Shown here: positions 28,056 to 36,897 of the stretch, in pieces
Position numbering within the stretch: position 1 is the stretch's first letter
How the letters are laid out: the number at the start of each line of letters is the position of its first letter
From: an uncultured Flavobacteriales bacterium
GTDB taxonomy: Bacteria > Bacteroidota > Bacteroidia > Flavobacteriales_G > Salibacteraceae
Assembly (NCBI GenBank): GCA_913062955.1
Contig: CAJXZP010000002.1
Location: forward strand, 1-64,000
Length of the DNA stretch: 64,000 nucleotides
Direction of reading: 5' to 3'
Made by a program: the position numbers and the translations under genes
Notes under the pieces: model-generated
Seen by the model: the letters and a program-made list of their open reading frames with translations, nothing else
What the model was told of the DNA's origin: nothing
Database searches by the model: none

Positions 28056-28634
28056 ATGAAGGTGGTAGGGCTAACAGGGGGTATTGGAGCGGGTAAATCA
28101 TCCGTAGCTCGAATTTTCAAAAGTTTAGGAATTCCCGTTTATGATTCCGATAGCCGTGCTAAGGAATTGTATTCAGAAAGTAGGGAACTTCGTGATAAAA
28201 TGAGATCTCATTTTGGTTTAGAAGTGTACAGTGGTATTGAAATTAACCGTTCATTTTTGGCTAATATTGTATTTAAAAATCCCGAAGAGTTAAGGGTATT
28301 GAACAGTTTTGTCCATCCCTTAGTACAAAAAGATTTTGAATGTTGGACTTTCCTCCAAAAGTCAAGGTATGTCATTCGTGAGGCCGCTATTTTAATTGAG
28401 TCGGATGGATATAAACTTTGCGATGAGGTCATAAATGTGATCGCCCCAATGGAAGTAAGGTTGCATCGTGTGATGATTCGTGATGAAGTTTCTAAGGAGG
28501 CTGTTTTAAGTCGTATACAGAGCCAAATATCGGAAGAGGTGAGAAGTTCTTTTTCTTCTTTTATTATTGAAAATGATGGGAAGCACTCAGTTATTGAGCA
28601 GGTGATTCAAATTCACAATGCGATACTATCGTAG
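28056..28634 (+). CDS. coaE: Dephospho-CoA kinase
   Basis: Last step of coenzyme A synthesis, phosphorylating the 3'-hydroxyl of dephospho-CoA. The P-loop GLTGGIGAGKSSVARIF is at residues 5-21 and is followed by the substrate-binding DSDSRAKEL. The C-terminal RIQSQIS helix matches the lid region. At 192 residues the length is normal. It is the last gene of the nusB operon, with the start two bases after ybbR. Confidence 0.95.
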   Translation: MKVVGLTGGIGAGKSSVARIFKSLGIPVYDSDSRAKELYSESRELRDKMRSHFGLEVYSGIEINRSFLANIVFKNPEELRVLNSFVHPLVQKDFECWTFLQKSRYVIREAAILIESDGYKLCDEVINVIAPMEVRLHRVMIRDEVSKEAVLSRIQSQISEEVRSSFSSFIIENDGKHSVIEQVIQIHNAILS

Positions 28635-28725
28635 AAACTCCTTGATAACTCTTTTTACTAATCTATTCCGCTTCCTTTTTTGTTGGTCTATTTTATTTTC
28701 TTTGTGGGAATAGAATTTAATCAAC

Positions 28726-30105
28726 ATGAAAACACTAAAAAAGATTCTCGTAATCCTCGTTCCCATTTTATTAGGAGCATTCGTTTATTTCATTATTCAA
28801 TTTGGTCCAATAATCTCAGGTTTTGGAGCTAAAGGCGTCTGTTCATGTGTATATGTTGGTCACAGAACGGTTCAAAGTACCATTGAAAATGAATTAAGTG
28901 CTTTTCCTTTAAGTTTGGGAACCTTTGAACTCAATGAATCGGAGAAATCGGCTACGGGTTCTGTGTTTGGATTTGCCAAAGCGAAAGCTATTTACAGAGA
29001 AGGATTGGGCTGTACTTTAGTGAGGGAGATATCGGAGCAAGAGATTAGATCGAGTAAAAATCGTGTGGACTTAAAACTTCCTATTTTAAATGACTCGGTT
29101 TATTGGCCCCAAGGTTCGCGTATGGCAGATACTATTCCTACCGGAATAAATTTTGAGAAAATAAAAAGTGTGGTTCTTGCTTCTTTTGAAAATAGCCACT
29201 CAGAGATACCTGCGAATACCCGCGGAGTGGTCGTTATTTATAACGGACAATTGCTTTACGAGCAATATGCTCCTGGTTTTGATAAAGACGTTCGTCAATT
29301 AGGTTGGTCCATGACCAAAAGTGTGACGAATATGCTCTATGGCGTTTTGGATCAAAAGTCCATGTTTGATATTTATCAACCTGCTCCCGTTAAAGGGTGG
29401 GAATTGGATGATCGAAAAAATATAACCACGGATCAGTTATTACGAATGAGCTCGGGTTTGTTTTGGGATGAGGTGTATTCCAACGTTAGTACAGCAACCA
29501 ATATGTTGTATACATCTGCGAACATGGGGGAGTTTGCAAGTGCTCAAAAGGCCAATGCAAAACCAGACTCTCAATGGTATTATTCAAGTGGGTCTACCAA
29601 TATTCTTTCTCAAATTTTACGGGAAAAAATAGGCGAGGATTACTATTACCAGTTTGCACAAAAAGAATTATTTTCAAAAATCGGAATCCGAACTGCGGTG
29701 ATCGAACCCGATGCAGGTGGAACCCATGTAGGATCGTCCTACATGTGGGCGAGTGCACGAGATTGGGCACGTTTGGGACAGTTGTATTTGAATGGGGGTA
29801 CCTGGTTTGGTGAACAAATTGTTTCGTCCGAATGGGTGAAGTATTCCATAACTCCCGTTTCCATGTCGCCAAAAGGAGAGTATGGCGCTCAATGGTGGCT
29901 AAATGTAGGTGAAAAAGGAAATGAAGCCAACAGGTTACTGCCCGATGTACCTACAGATATGTATATGATGGATGGGTACGAAGGTCAACGTGTTTTTGTC
30001 GTACCCTCTAGTAATCTGGTGGTGGTTCGATTAGGACAAAATAAACGAGGAGGTTTTGATCATAATTCCTTTTTGAGTTCTTTAATTAACAGTGTAGAAA
30101 AATAA
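28726..30105 (+). CDS. Serine hydrolase of the beta-lactamase/class C family
   Basis: A 459-residue exported or membrane-anchored penicillin-binding-like hydrolase (family S12). An N-terminal membrane segment (ILVILVPILLGAFVYFIIQFG) precedes an about 90-residue linker domain. The catalytic SxxK is SMTK near residue 195, the YxS-type motif is YSSG near 287, and the C-terminal part (MMDGYEGQRVFVVPS) is typical of the family. Substrate unknown; such proteins may be esterases, peptidases or lactamases. Its end is 4 bases before the MBL hydrolase gene, indicating co-transcription. Confidence 0.88.
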   Translation: MKTLKKILVILVPILLGAFVYFIIQFGPIISGFGAKGVCSCVYVGHRTVQSTIENELSAFPLSLGTFELNESEKSATGSVFGFAKAKAIYREGLGCTLVREISEQEIRSSKNRVDLKLPILNDSVYWPQGSRMADTIPTGINFEKIKSVVLASFENSHSEIPANTRGVVVIYNGQLLYEQYAPGFDKDVRQLGWSMTKSVTNMLYGVLDQKSMFDIYQPAPVKGWELDDRKNITTDQLLRMSSGLFWDEVYSNVSTATNMLYTSANMGEFASAQKANAKPDSQWYYSSGSTNILSQILREKIGEDYYYQFAQKELFSKIGIRTAVIEPDAGGTHVGSSYMWASARDWARLGQLYLNGGTWFGEQIVSSEWVKYSITPVSMSPKGEYGAQWWLNVGEKGNEANRLLPDVPTDMYMMDGYEGQRVFVVPSSNLVVVRLGQNKRGGFDHNSFLSSLINSVEK

Positions 30106-30109
30106 GTAG

Positions 30110-30877
30110 ATGCTTAAAGTTTCATTTTTAGGAACGGGTACCTCTTCCGGAGTACCTATGATTGCTTGTGAGTGTGAGGTTTGCATCTCTGCGGATGATC
30201 GGGACAAAAGATTACGAACTTCTGTTTTAATTGAATCGGATACTACCACAGTAGTCGTGGATACGGGGCCTGATTTCCGTTATCAAATGTTAAGGCAAAG
30301 GGTGAAAAAGTTGGATGCCATCGTGTTTACACACGAACATAAAGATCATGTAGCGGGATTAGATGATGTTAGAGCTTTTAATTACAGTATGAAGGCATCT
30401 ATGAATATTTATGCAACGGAACAAGTTCAAACGGCTTTGAAACGTGAATTTTATTACGCTTTTGAATCTGAAAAGTATCCGGGTGTGCCCCAATTGGATT
30501 TACAAACCATCACCCTTGTGCCATTTATGGTGGGCGATTTGAGATTTGAACCGATCCAACTATTACATTATAAAATGTCGGTATTCGGATATCGAGTCGG
30601 AGATTTTGGCTACATTACGGATGCGAACCAAATTACGGAAACGGAAAAAATGAAGCTAAATGGGGTAAAGGTATTAGTTGTAAATGCTCTGCGTGAGGCC
30701 ACACATATTTCCCATTTTAGTTTATCTGAAGCTTTAGAGATCATTAAGTATATTGCACCGGAAAAGGCATATTTAACACATATCAGTCATCAAATGCCAG
30801 CACATGAACAATTACTAAAATTGCTTCCGCCTAATGTGTACCCTGCTCATGATGGGTTAGTTATTGAAATACAGTAA
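30110..30877 (+). CDS. MBL-fold metallo-hydrolase (PhnP-like)
   Basis: A 255-residue metallo-beta-lactamase-fold hydrolase. The metal-binding motif THEHKDHVAGLDD is near residue 79. GTGTSSGVPMIACECEVC at the N-terminus carries the CxCxxC pattern shared with PhnP-type cyclic phosphodiesterases, and later His residues are in LLHYKM and LTHISHQMP. The natural substrate is not known for the Bacteroidota members. It follows the serine hydrolase gene by 4 bases. Confidence 0.87.
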   Translation: MLKVSFLGTGTSSGVPMIACECEVCISADDRDKRLRTSVLIESDTTTVVVDTGPDFRYQMLRQRVKKLDAIVFTHEHKDHVAGLDDVRAFNYSMKASMNIYATEQVQTALKREFYYAFESEKYPGVPQLDLQTITLVPFMVGDLRFEPIQLLHYKMSVFGYRVGDFGYITDANQITETEKMKLNGVKVLVVNALREATHISHFSLSEALEIIKYIAPEKAYLTHISHQMPAHEQLLKLLPPNVYPAHDGLVIEIQ

Positions 30878-30886
30878 TTTAAACGT

Positions 30887-32092
30887 ATGAAATACCAGGT
30901 ACTAATAAATACATTCACCTTTTTTATTTTGTGTCTATTTTCTGGACTTGCGAATGCACAACTTTTGTCTATTCAATCTGCAGATTCATTGAATGGTAAA
31001 CCTAAAAAACAATTCTATTCCACGGCTTGGATAAAGATGAATATGTTTTACGATCACAAGGGTATTCCAAATGTATCTGCAATGCATTTACCCTCTATTC
31101 CTACGGATCGGGAGAATGTGGTAGATGATCCTCAAGTACATGCCGATTTAAATCAGACCCGTTTAATTTTTGCTTCCACCTTTCAATCCGAATATCTGGG
31201 TGAAATTTTATCGTACATAGAAACCGATTTTTATGGAAGTGGGGGAGGAGGTCTACGATTGCGTCACGCTTATATACGATTTAATAATTGGCGAATTGGT
31301 CAATCTTGGTCCGGGTTTACGGATGAAGAAGCTTGGCCAAATATTACCGATTTTGATGGACCATCTACCGGAGCTTGGGTTAGAAGTGTGCAGGTCACTT
31401 ATTTTTTTAGGCTCCAGCCAAATATGGATTGGTCCGTTGGAGTAGAATTACCTACGGCTGATTATTCAAGGTATTTGGCTATTGATACTTTGGTAACACC
31501 TTCCAAACAAACATTTCCAGATTTGGTATCTCATTATGAAGTAAGATGGCCAAAAGGGCATTTCCAGATCGCTGGAGTCGGTCGGGCTATCGAATATCGA
31601 AATGCGAGTCAAAATACTGTGTATAAAATTGGGGGTGGGTTTAGTGGTTCTGGGAGTCAAATTCTTTTTGGAAGAGATAAAATAATTTACCAAATGGCAT
31701 ATGGTATGGGTATTTCAAGATATCTAGTCTCCTTTGGTGGAGGCGGTTGGGATGCGGTGCCCGATGGTAAGGGGAATCTGGATTTAGTTCCTATTTATGG
31801 TGGATATGTGGGGTACCAACTGTTTTGGGGAAAAAAGAAATATGCCTCTAGAGATTATAATCACTTTAGCTCCACTTTTGTATATGGGTACGTAAATTTG
31901 AATAATCCGCAATATGGAACTTTAGGGAATCCTACTTTGTTAACAGGGTCATATGCAAGTGCTAATTTGTATTGGAATGTAGTAGGTCCACTTAATTTTG
32001 CGATAGAGGGAATTTATGGTTTTAGAACAGATGAATTTGAAAGTTCCGGGCAAAATATCAGGATTCAAACGGTTGCCGAATACAATTTTTAG
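30887..32092 (+). CDS. DcaP-like outer-membrane porin
   Basis: A 401-residue outer-membrane beta-barrel. A signal peptide ending LANAQ is followed by alternating amphipathic strands; LNQTRLIFASTFQ, RLRHAYIRFNNWRIGQSWSGFTD and the aromatic C-terminal residue (VAEYNF) fit the DcaP family. Substrate unknown; DcaP porins of other bacteria take up dicarboxylates and some antibiotics. It starts 10 bases after the MBL gene and ends at a strong bidirectional terminator before dnaA. Confidence 0.85.
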   Translation: MKYQVLINTFTFFILCLFSGLANAQLLSIQSADSLNGKPKKQFYSTAWIKMNMFYDHKGIPNVSAMHLPSIPTDRENVVDDPQVHADLNQTRLIFASTFQSEYLGEILSYIETDFYGSGGGGLRLRHAYIRFNNWRIGQSWSGFTDEEAWPNITDFDGPSTGAWVRSVQVTYFFRLQPNMDWSVGVELPTADYSRYLAIDTLVTPSKQTFPDLVSHYEVRWPKGHFQIAGVGRAIEYRNASQNTVYKIGGGFSGSGSQILFGRDKIIYQMAYGMGISRYLVSFGGGGWDAVPDGKGNLDLVPIYGGYVGYQLFWGKKKYASRDYNHFSSTFVYGYVNLNNPQYGTLGNPTLLTGSYASANLYWNVVGPLNFAIEGIYGFRTDEFESSGQNIRIQTVAEYNF

Positions 32093-32105
32093 TTTTTGGG
32101 GTAAT

Positions 32106-32141
32106 AAAAAAGGGCTTGCAATACCATGCAAGCCCTTTTTT
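32106..32141. terminator. Bidirectional terminator between the porin and dnaA
   Basis: AAAAAAGGGCTTGCA pairs perfectly with TGCAAGCCCTTTTTT around a six-base loop, giving U runs in both directions. It serves the convergent porin and dnaA genes. Confidence 0.92.
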
Positions 32142-32158
32142 ATAATCAATTAATTCTG

Positions 32159-33589
32159 TTACTGTAACGTAATTTTCTTTTGTAGGTCATCAATGTAACC
32201 TCTAAAGCGTTTATCGGTGTCAATGAGGTTGTTAACTGTTTTACAAGCGTGAAGAACGGTCGCATGATCTTTTCCTCCAGTATGAGCTCCAATGCTCGCT
32301 AAAGAAGCTTTCGTCATCTGTTTAGAGAAGAACATCGCTATTTGTCTTGCCTGAACCACTTCACGTTTACGTGTTTTCGATTTCAATAATTCAATAGGTA
32401 GATTGAAATAGTCACAAACCACTTTTTGAATGTATTCAATAGAAACTTCTCGCGCTGTGTTTTTCACAAACTTGTCAATCATTTGTTTCGCCAAATCAAG
32501 TGTAATCGATTTTTTGTTTAACGATGATTGTGCAATTAAGGAAATCAAAGCACCTTCCAATTCACGTACATTGGTATTGATAGAATAGGCAAGGTATTCC
32601 ACTACCTCTTTCGGTAACTCAATACCTTCTGTATACATTTTCTTTTGTAGAATGGCAATTCTAGTTTCTAAATCTGGCGATTGTAAATCAGCGTTTAATC
32701 CCCATTTAAATCTAGATAAAAGTCTTTGTTCTACCCCTTGCATTTCAATGGGTGGCTTATCGGCCGTTAATACCAATTGTTTACCACTTTGGTGTAAATG
32801 GTTAAAGATATGAAAGAATACATCTTGTGTTTTTTCCTTACCGGCAAAGAATTGAACATCATCAATAATCAACACATCAATCATTTGATAGAAGTGAATG
32901 AAGTCATTGTGCGTATTGTTTCTTACCGACTCAATAAATTGTTGTGTAAATTTCTCTGAAGAAACGTACAATACCGTTTTATCTGGATGGTTTGTTTTAA
33001 TTTCTAATCCAATAGCTTGAGATAAATGTGTTTTACCTAAACCTACACCACCATATATGAATAATGGATTGAAGGAAGTTCCTCCAGGTTTGTTGGCTAC
33101 TGCAAAACCAGCTGACCTAGCTAAACGGTTACATTCACCTTCCACATAGTTGTCGAAAGATAGGTTGTGATTCAATTGAGAATCAACTACTACTTTTTTC
33201 AAACCAGGAATAATAAATGGGTTTTTAATTCCCCGTGCTCCAATTTCTATAGGCACAGAAATGGACGGGTTTCTAGCTGCCATACGATTACTCGCAGGAA
33301 TAGTCATCTGAGTTGGCTTTTTGTGAGCTTTTGAGTTCTCCATAATGATACTATAATCTAAAGTACCACGAGGACCCAACTCTTTTTTTATGGTCTTCTT
33401 TAAAAGAGTAATATAATGCTCTTCTAACCATTCATAGAAAAACGGTGATGGTACTTGAATCGTCAAAGTATCCCCTTTTAAGTTAACCGCTTTAATTGGT
33501 TCAAACCATGTTTTGTAACTCTGCGGACTCACATTGTCCTTTATGATGCTTAAGCATTTGCTCCAAACATCCTCGTAAATTTTGCCCAT
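32159..33589 (-). CDS. dnaA: Chromosomal replication initiator protein DnaA
   Basis: Binds DnaA boxes and melts the origin. The protein has 476 residues. Domain I (about 1-90) is followed by a linker, and the AAA+ core has Walker A GGVGLGKTH near 180 and Walker B VLIIDDVQFF. The C-terminal DNA-binding domain has the DnaA signature GGKDHATVLHACKTVNNL. Start ATG has an AGGAG-like element upstream. It is divergent from a thioesterase gene across a 387-base AT-rich region with three TTATTAACA motifs, a candidate control region or origin. Confidence 0.96.
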   Translation of the reverse strand: MGKIYEDVWSKCLSIIKDNVSPQSYKTWFEPIKAVNLKGDTLTIQVPSPFFYEWLEEHYITLLKKTIKKELGPRGTLDYSIIMENSKAHKKPTQMTIPASNRMAARNPSISVPIEIGARGIKNPFIIPGLKKVVVDSQLNHNLSFDNYVEGECNRLARSAGFAVANKPGGTSFNPLFIYGGVGLGKTHLSQAIGLEIKTNHPDKTVLYVSSEKFTQQFIESVRNNTHNDFIHFYQMIDVLIIDDVQFFAGKEKTQDVFFHIFNHLHQSGKQLVLTADKPPIEMQGVEQRLLSRFKWGLNADLQSPDLETRIAILQKKMYTEGIELPKEVVEYLAYSINTNVRELEGALISLIAQSSLNKKSITLDLAKQMIDKFVKNTAREVSIEYIQKVVCDYFNLPIELLKSKTRKREVVQARQIAMFFSKQMTKASLASIGAHTGGKDHATVLHACKTVNNLIDTDKRFRGYIDDLQKKITLQ

Positions 33590-33976
33590 TATTGAACTCC
33601 TGTATTAAATAAGTATTTAAAATATTTTAGGAATTGAACATTTAGTTTGTTATCTCACCCCCACAGTATAGATATGTCTCCCTGTATTCAAATTCGCTAA
33701 CAAAAATTGACATAAAAAAGTTAAAAAAAAAATCATTTTGCTATTGTATTTAATGAAATAATTACGGTGTAAGTGAATCGGTTTCTTTGAAGTTTGGTGA
33801 CTTGGTTATCTACCAACAACTTAACGGGTGTTAATAACCTTATTAACATTTAATGAACATTTTTATTAACACTAATAAAAGAATGGATTTCCCTCTTTTA
33901 CTTCGGTTTTATTTTGAATTTTTGTCCTCAAAGATTGTTTTACCAAAATATGAATTTATAATCCGTAATTGTTAAT
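33590..33976. other. AT-rich intergenic region upstream of dnaA with DnaA-box-like 9-mers
   Basis: The 387-base region has no coding frame of note. It carries TTATTAACA at 33840-33848 and 33863-33871, and its reverse complement at 33829-33837, the first pair making a perfect inverted repeat with a two-base spacer. Each is one mismatch from the relaxed DnaA box TTWTNCACA. An A-rich tract (around 33715-33735) could be an unwinding element. It may be dnaA autoregulation or part of oriC; sequence alone cannot decide. Confidence 0.5.
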
Positions 33977-34381
33977 ATGTTTATTTACGAAACCAAAGTT
34001 AGAGTGAGGTATGCTGAAACCGACAGAATGGGATTTGCTTATTATGGAAATTATGCTACTTATTTCGAGGTAGCACGCGTGGAGGCCATGCGGACTCTAG
34101 GAATGAGTTATAAGCAACTGGAGGATGGCGGGGTTTTATTACCCGTTTCGGAGTTTACAACGAAGTATAAAAAACCCGCCTATTATGATGATGAATTAAC
34201 GATCCGTGTGATGGTCAGGGATATTCCTAAAGTACGTTTCAATTTTTACTATGAAACCTATAATGAAAAGGGAGAATTGTTAAATACCGCTTTTACTCAA
34301 TTGGTGTTTGTTAACAAAATTAATGGGAGGCCCACCGTAGTTCCTACTCAATTATTGAGCTTAATAAAAGCGCATTTTTAG
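33977..34381 (+). CDS. Acyl-CoA thioesterase (YbgC/4HBT family)
   Basis: A 134-residue hotdog-fold thioesterase. The VRYAETDRMGFAYYGNYATYFEVAR segment carries the DxMGxxYYxNY catalytic region of YbgC-type enzymes, and the rest matches the fold in length. The substrate acyl-CoA is unknown. It is divergent from dnaA across a possibly regulatory region. The start ATG is the first in the frame. Confidence 0.93.
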   Translation: MFIYETKVRVRYAETDRMGFAYYGNYATYFEVARVEAMRTLGMSYKQLEDGGVLLPVSEFTTKYKKPAYYDDELTIRVMVRDIPKVRFNFYYETYNEKGELLNTAFTQLVFVNKINGRPTVVPTQLLSLIKAHF

Positions 34382-34483
34382 GCGGGATTATTGGTTTTTT
34401 TTAGTTGAAAGACTCGAGGTTATTTGAAGTATTCGTAGGAAATTACTCTCTTTTTTTTAAATTTCCTCTGTCTTCTATTTCGG

Positions 34484-36289
34484 TTAGTTAGCCATCACCA
34501 TTTTAAAGGTTTTTACCTCTTCTAAATTGCTAACCTTAATAACAAGGGAATGGGTGTTAATATCCTCTGGTTTTATTTCTAATTGGTTATGTTGACCTTT
34601 CACCGTATATATTAATTTACCCATAAGGTCATAAATGTCGACTCGAAAGGTGGAAGTGGAATGAACGATCAAATTTTCTTTACCCAATGAGAAATTATGA
34701 GAATTTGTTAATTTAATCGTAGGACTTTTGTTGACATTTTCAACTCCCACAAAATGGGGTGGTTTACTCGATGGACAGGTATCTATCATTCCACGGTCCC
34801 TAAAAACCCAGCATATTGTATTTTTATTTTCACCATTATTAATAAGGCTATCCGTTACTAAAAAAAGCGATGCCGCTTGCCACATTTCCATGTTAGTGGT
34901 ATAACTATAGGCTGCCTCTAAGGCAATTGTGGTGGTAATATCTCTTCCTAGGTTTCTTTCAATTTGCATTAAAGCAGCGCTCCACATTGGGGCATCAGCG
35001 TATTTCGAGTATTGGAGGTCATCTGGGTATTGTTTGTTAGAGACGACTTCTCTACCCTCCCAATATTCATTATGACCATCCCATTTAAATACCCAGTTAT
35101 CGTGATAATTGGTATAAGTAATAGAATAGCTTGCGGCTAAGTAATCACCAAAGGCTTCATCCATAGAGCCTCTTTCTGATCCAAAATTTGTATTGGGACT
35201 AGCACTTTCCATTATTGCATGGGTGTACTCATGTATTATCACATCGGCATCTTCCGCATCATCAACGCCCCCTTCTCCAAAAATTATAGACGGGGGATTA
35301 GTGCCGTAGTTAAATAAACTATTGTCGGCACCATTTAAACCATGACAATCTATTGCAATTTGGTAGTTTACTAAATTGGTGAATCCCAGCTCTTGTAAAT
35401 ACGCCTGTTGTTTGGTAATATGGTAAATAACGTTTACATCTTCAAATCCCGACTGAGATCTATTGTAATAAAAAAATGGGGTGGTGCTTTGAACAGGTGG
35501 TACATTGGGGAAGGACGTCTCTACAATTTTCACATAATCATTCTCTAATACAAACGTATTGTTGATGTAATTAATATGGATGTCTACCGTGTCTCTTTGT
35601 GAATCTAGATAGGGTGAATTAGCATCATTATTGTCTACATAGTTCCCTCCATACTCCGTCATGGCGGAGGTCAATGGATTTGGTGCATGAACGAAGGCCT
35701 TGGCAGTGGTATCTATTTCGTTTTGGTAATTTAGTAAGTCTAATTTTTTTAATTCTTGAAACCCCTCATCCAATAGAATTTGAAAATAATTCCCGGAATG
35801 ATCTAAACATTTAAAACTAGATACCAATTGATACTTATTTCCCAAAGGATACCATATAAGTTTTGATTCTTGAATTTGTGATTCAATATGCGAGGCTGCT
35901 TGTTGTAAGTAATCCTGGGATAGTGCCGGATGTTGGGAGACGTAAATCTCTGTTCTCGAACTGTAATTGGATAGTACTGTTCCGTTTAGATCGGTGTTGA
36001 TTTTAATATGGGCATTAAAAATTTCATAACCGTAATACGTTTGAATAAAAGTATAATGTTTTCCAAAAGGACTTTCAATTTCATTAAGCAATATAATGTC
36101 CTCCTGCGTATTTAAATTGAATTGTTGTTTAATGACACGGGCGGCATCTTCGTTGGTGATTACTTTTTGCGTGATCGAAATACTTTTTGGAGCAGAATAT
36201 GCGAAATCGTATTCCGGATAAGCTTCTGTTTTTTGACTCATTCCATGAATACCAATGGATAAAAATAGCAAGGATGTAATAACCTTCAT
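34484..36289 (-). CDS. Secreted HExxH metallopeptidase (M4/M36-like) with T9SS type A sorting domain
   Basis: A 601-residue exported zinc protease. A signal peptide (ending HGMSQ) leads into an FTP-like propeptide region (about 50-200). The catalytic motif VIIHEYTHAI is near residue 355, and the third ligand is a Glu in RGSMDEAFGDYLA, so the gluzincin ligand set is complete. HEYTH suggests M36 (fungalysin) or a relative. The C-terminal segment FRVDIYDLMGKLIYTV...LVIKVSNLEEVKTFKMVMAN is a type A-like T9SS signal. It is the last gene of the ribD operon, starting two bases after yigZ. Confidence 0.87.
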   Translation of the reverse strand: MKVITSLLFLSIGIHGMSQKTEAYPEYDFAYSAPKSISITQKVITNEDAARVIKQQFNLNTQEDIILLNEIESPFGKHYTFIQTYYGYEIFNAHIKINTDLNGTVLSNYSSRTEIYVSQHPALSQDYLQQAASHIESQIQESKLIWYPLGNKYQLVSSFKCLDHSGNYFQILLDEGFQELKKLDLLNYQNEIDTTAKAFVHAPNPLTSAMTEYGGNYVDNNDANSPYLDSQRDTVDIHINYINNTFVLENDYVKIVETSFPNVPPVQSTTPFFYYNRSQSGFEDVNVIYHITKQQAYLQELGFTNLVNYQIAIDCHGLNGADNSLFNYGTNPPSIIFGEGGVDDAEDADVIIHEYTHAIMESASPNTNFGSERGSMDEAFGDYLAASYSITYTNYHDNWVFKWDGHNEYWEGREVVSNKQYPDDLQYSKYADAPMWSAALMQIERNLGRDITTTIALEAAYSYTTNMEMWQAASLFLVTDSLINNGENKNTICWVFRDRGMIDTCPSSKPPHFVGVENVNKSPTIKLTNSHNFSLGKENLIVHSTSTFRVDIYDLMGKLIYTVKGQHNQLEIKPEDINTHSLVIKVSNLEEVKTFKMVMAN

Positions 36290-36291
36290 AA

Positions 36292-36897
36292 TTAAATTAT
36301 TTTTGTTTGAAGTTGGTGCAATTTACTTAGAAAATCTTGATAATCAGAAAAATACTTTTCACGTATGGTAATCGTTAAATTGCAGTGATCCTGAAAATCT
36401 TGCCCTAAGACTTGAATACCCTCCCTTTTGGAGAATCGCATGATTTCACTCATGATGGCATAAGGGAAGGTTAATAAAAGGGTTTTGGTACGGTATTTTG
36501 AAATGATTTTATTCTCCAAAATAGCTTCTTTCGAGGCTGTCTTGTATGCATTTATTAATCCACCAACCCCCAATTTGGTTCCTCCAAAGTATCTAACCAC
36601 TGCGATTAATACATTGTGTAACTCAAACGATTGAATCTGTCCGAGAATAGGTGGGCCGGCCGAATTGTGAGGTTCTCCGTCATCGGTAGATTTGGTGACT
36701 ACTTGATCAATACCCAAACTCCAAGCGTAGCAAATATGTCGCGCTGAATAGTGTGATTTTTTTAAACTTAATAAAGCGAGTTCAATGTCCTTTTCGTTGT
36801 GAACGGGGAATACATATCCAAAATGTTTGGATCCTTTGTCTTTAAATAAGCTTTCCGAGTGAATGGAAGGTTCCTTATACTCATCAATTTCAGTCAT
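36292..36897 (-). CDS. yigZ: IMPACT-family protein YigZ
   Basis: A 201-residue member of the YigZ/IMPACT (UPF0029) family. The motif DDGEPHNSAGPPILGQI and VRYFGGTKLGVGGLINAY are the diagnostic blocks, followed by a C-terminal ferredoxin-like domain. Eukaryotic IMPACT regulates translation via GCN1; the bacterial role is not clear. Its ATG overlaps the upstream TPR gene by 8 bases in the form AATGACTGA, and the peptidase gene starts two bases after its stop. Confidence 0.93.
   Translation of the reverse strand: MTEIDEYKEPSIHSESLFKDKGSKHFGYVFPVHNEKDIELALLSLKKSHYSARHICYAWSLGIDQVVTKSTDDGEPHNSAGPPILGQIQSFELHNVLIAVVRYFGGTKLGVGGLINAYKTASKEAILENKIISKYRTKTLLLTFPYAIMSEIMRFSKREGIQVLGQDFQDHCNLTITIREKYFSDYQDFLSKLHQLQTKII

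Noticed and set aside
29725-29745. CATGTAGGA-TCG-TCCTACATG inverted repeat
   Set aside because: It lies inside the serine hydrolase coding frame (HVGSSYMW) and codes for conserved-looking residues; probably chance rather than a control site.
29574-29892. Three overlapping ORFs in the serine hydrolase region
   Set aside because: Shadows of the 28726-30105 gene in other frames; no start signals or domains.
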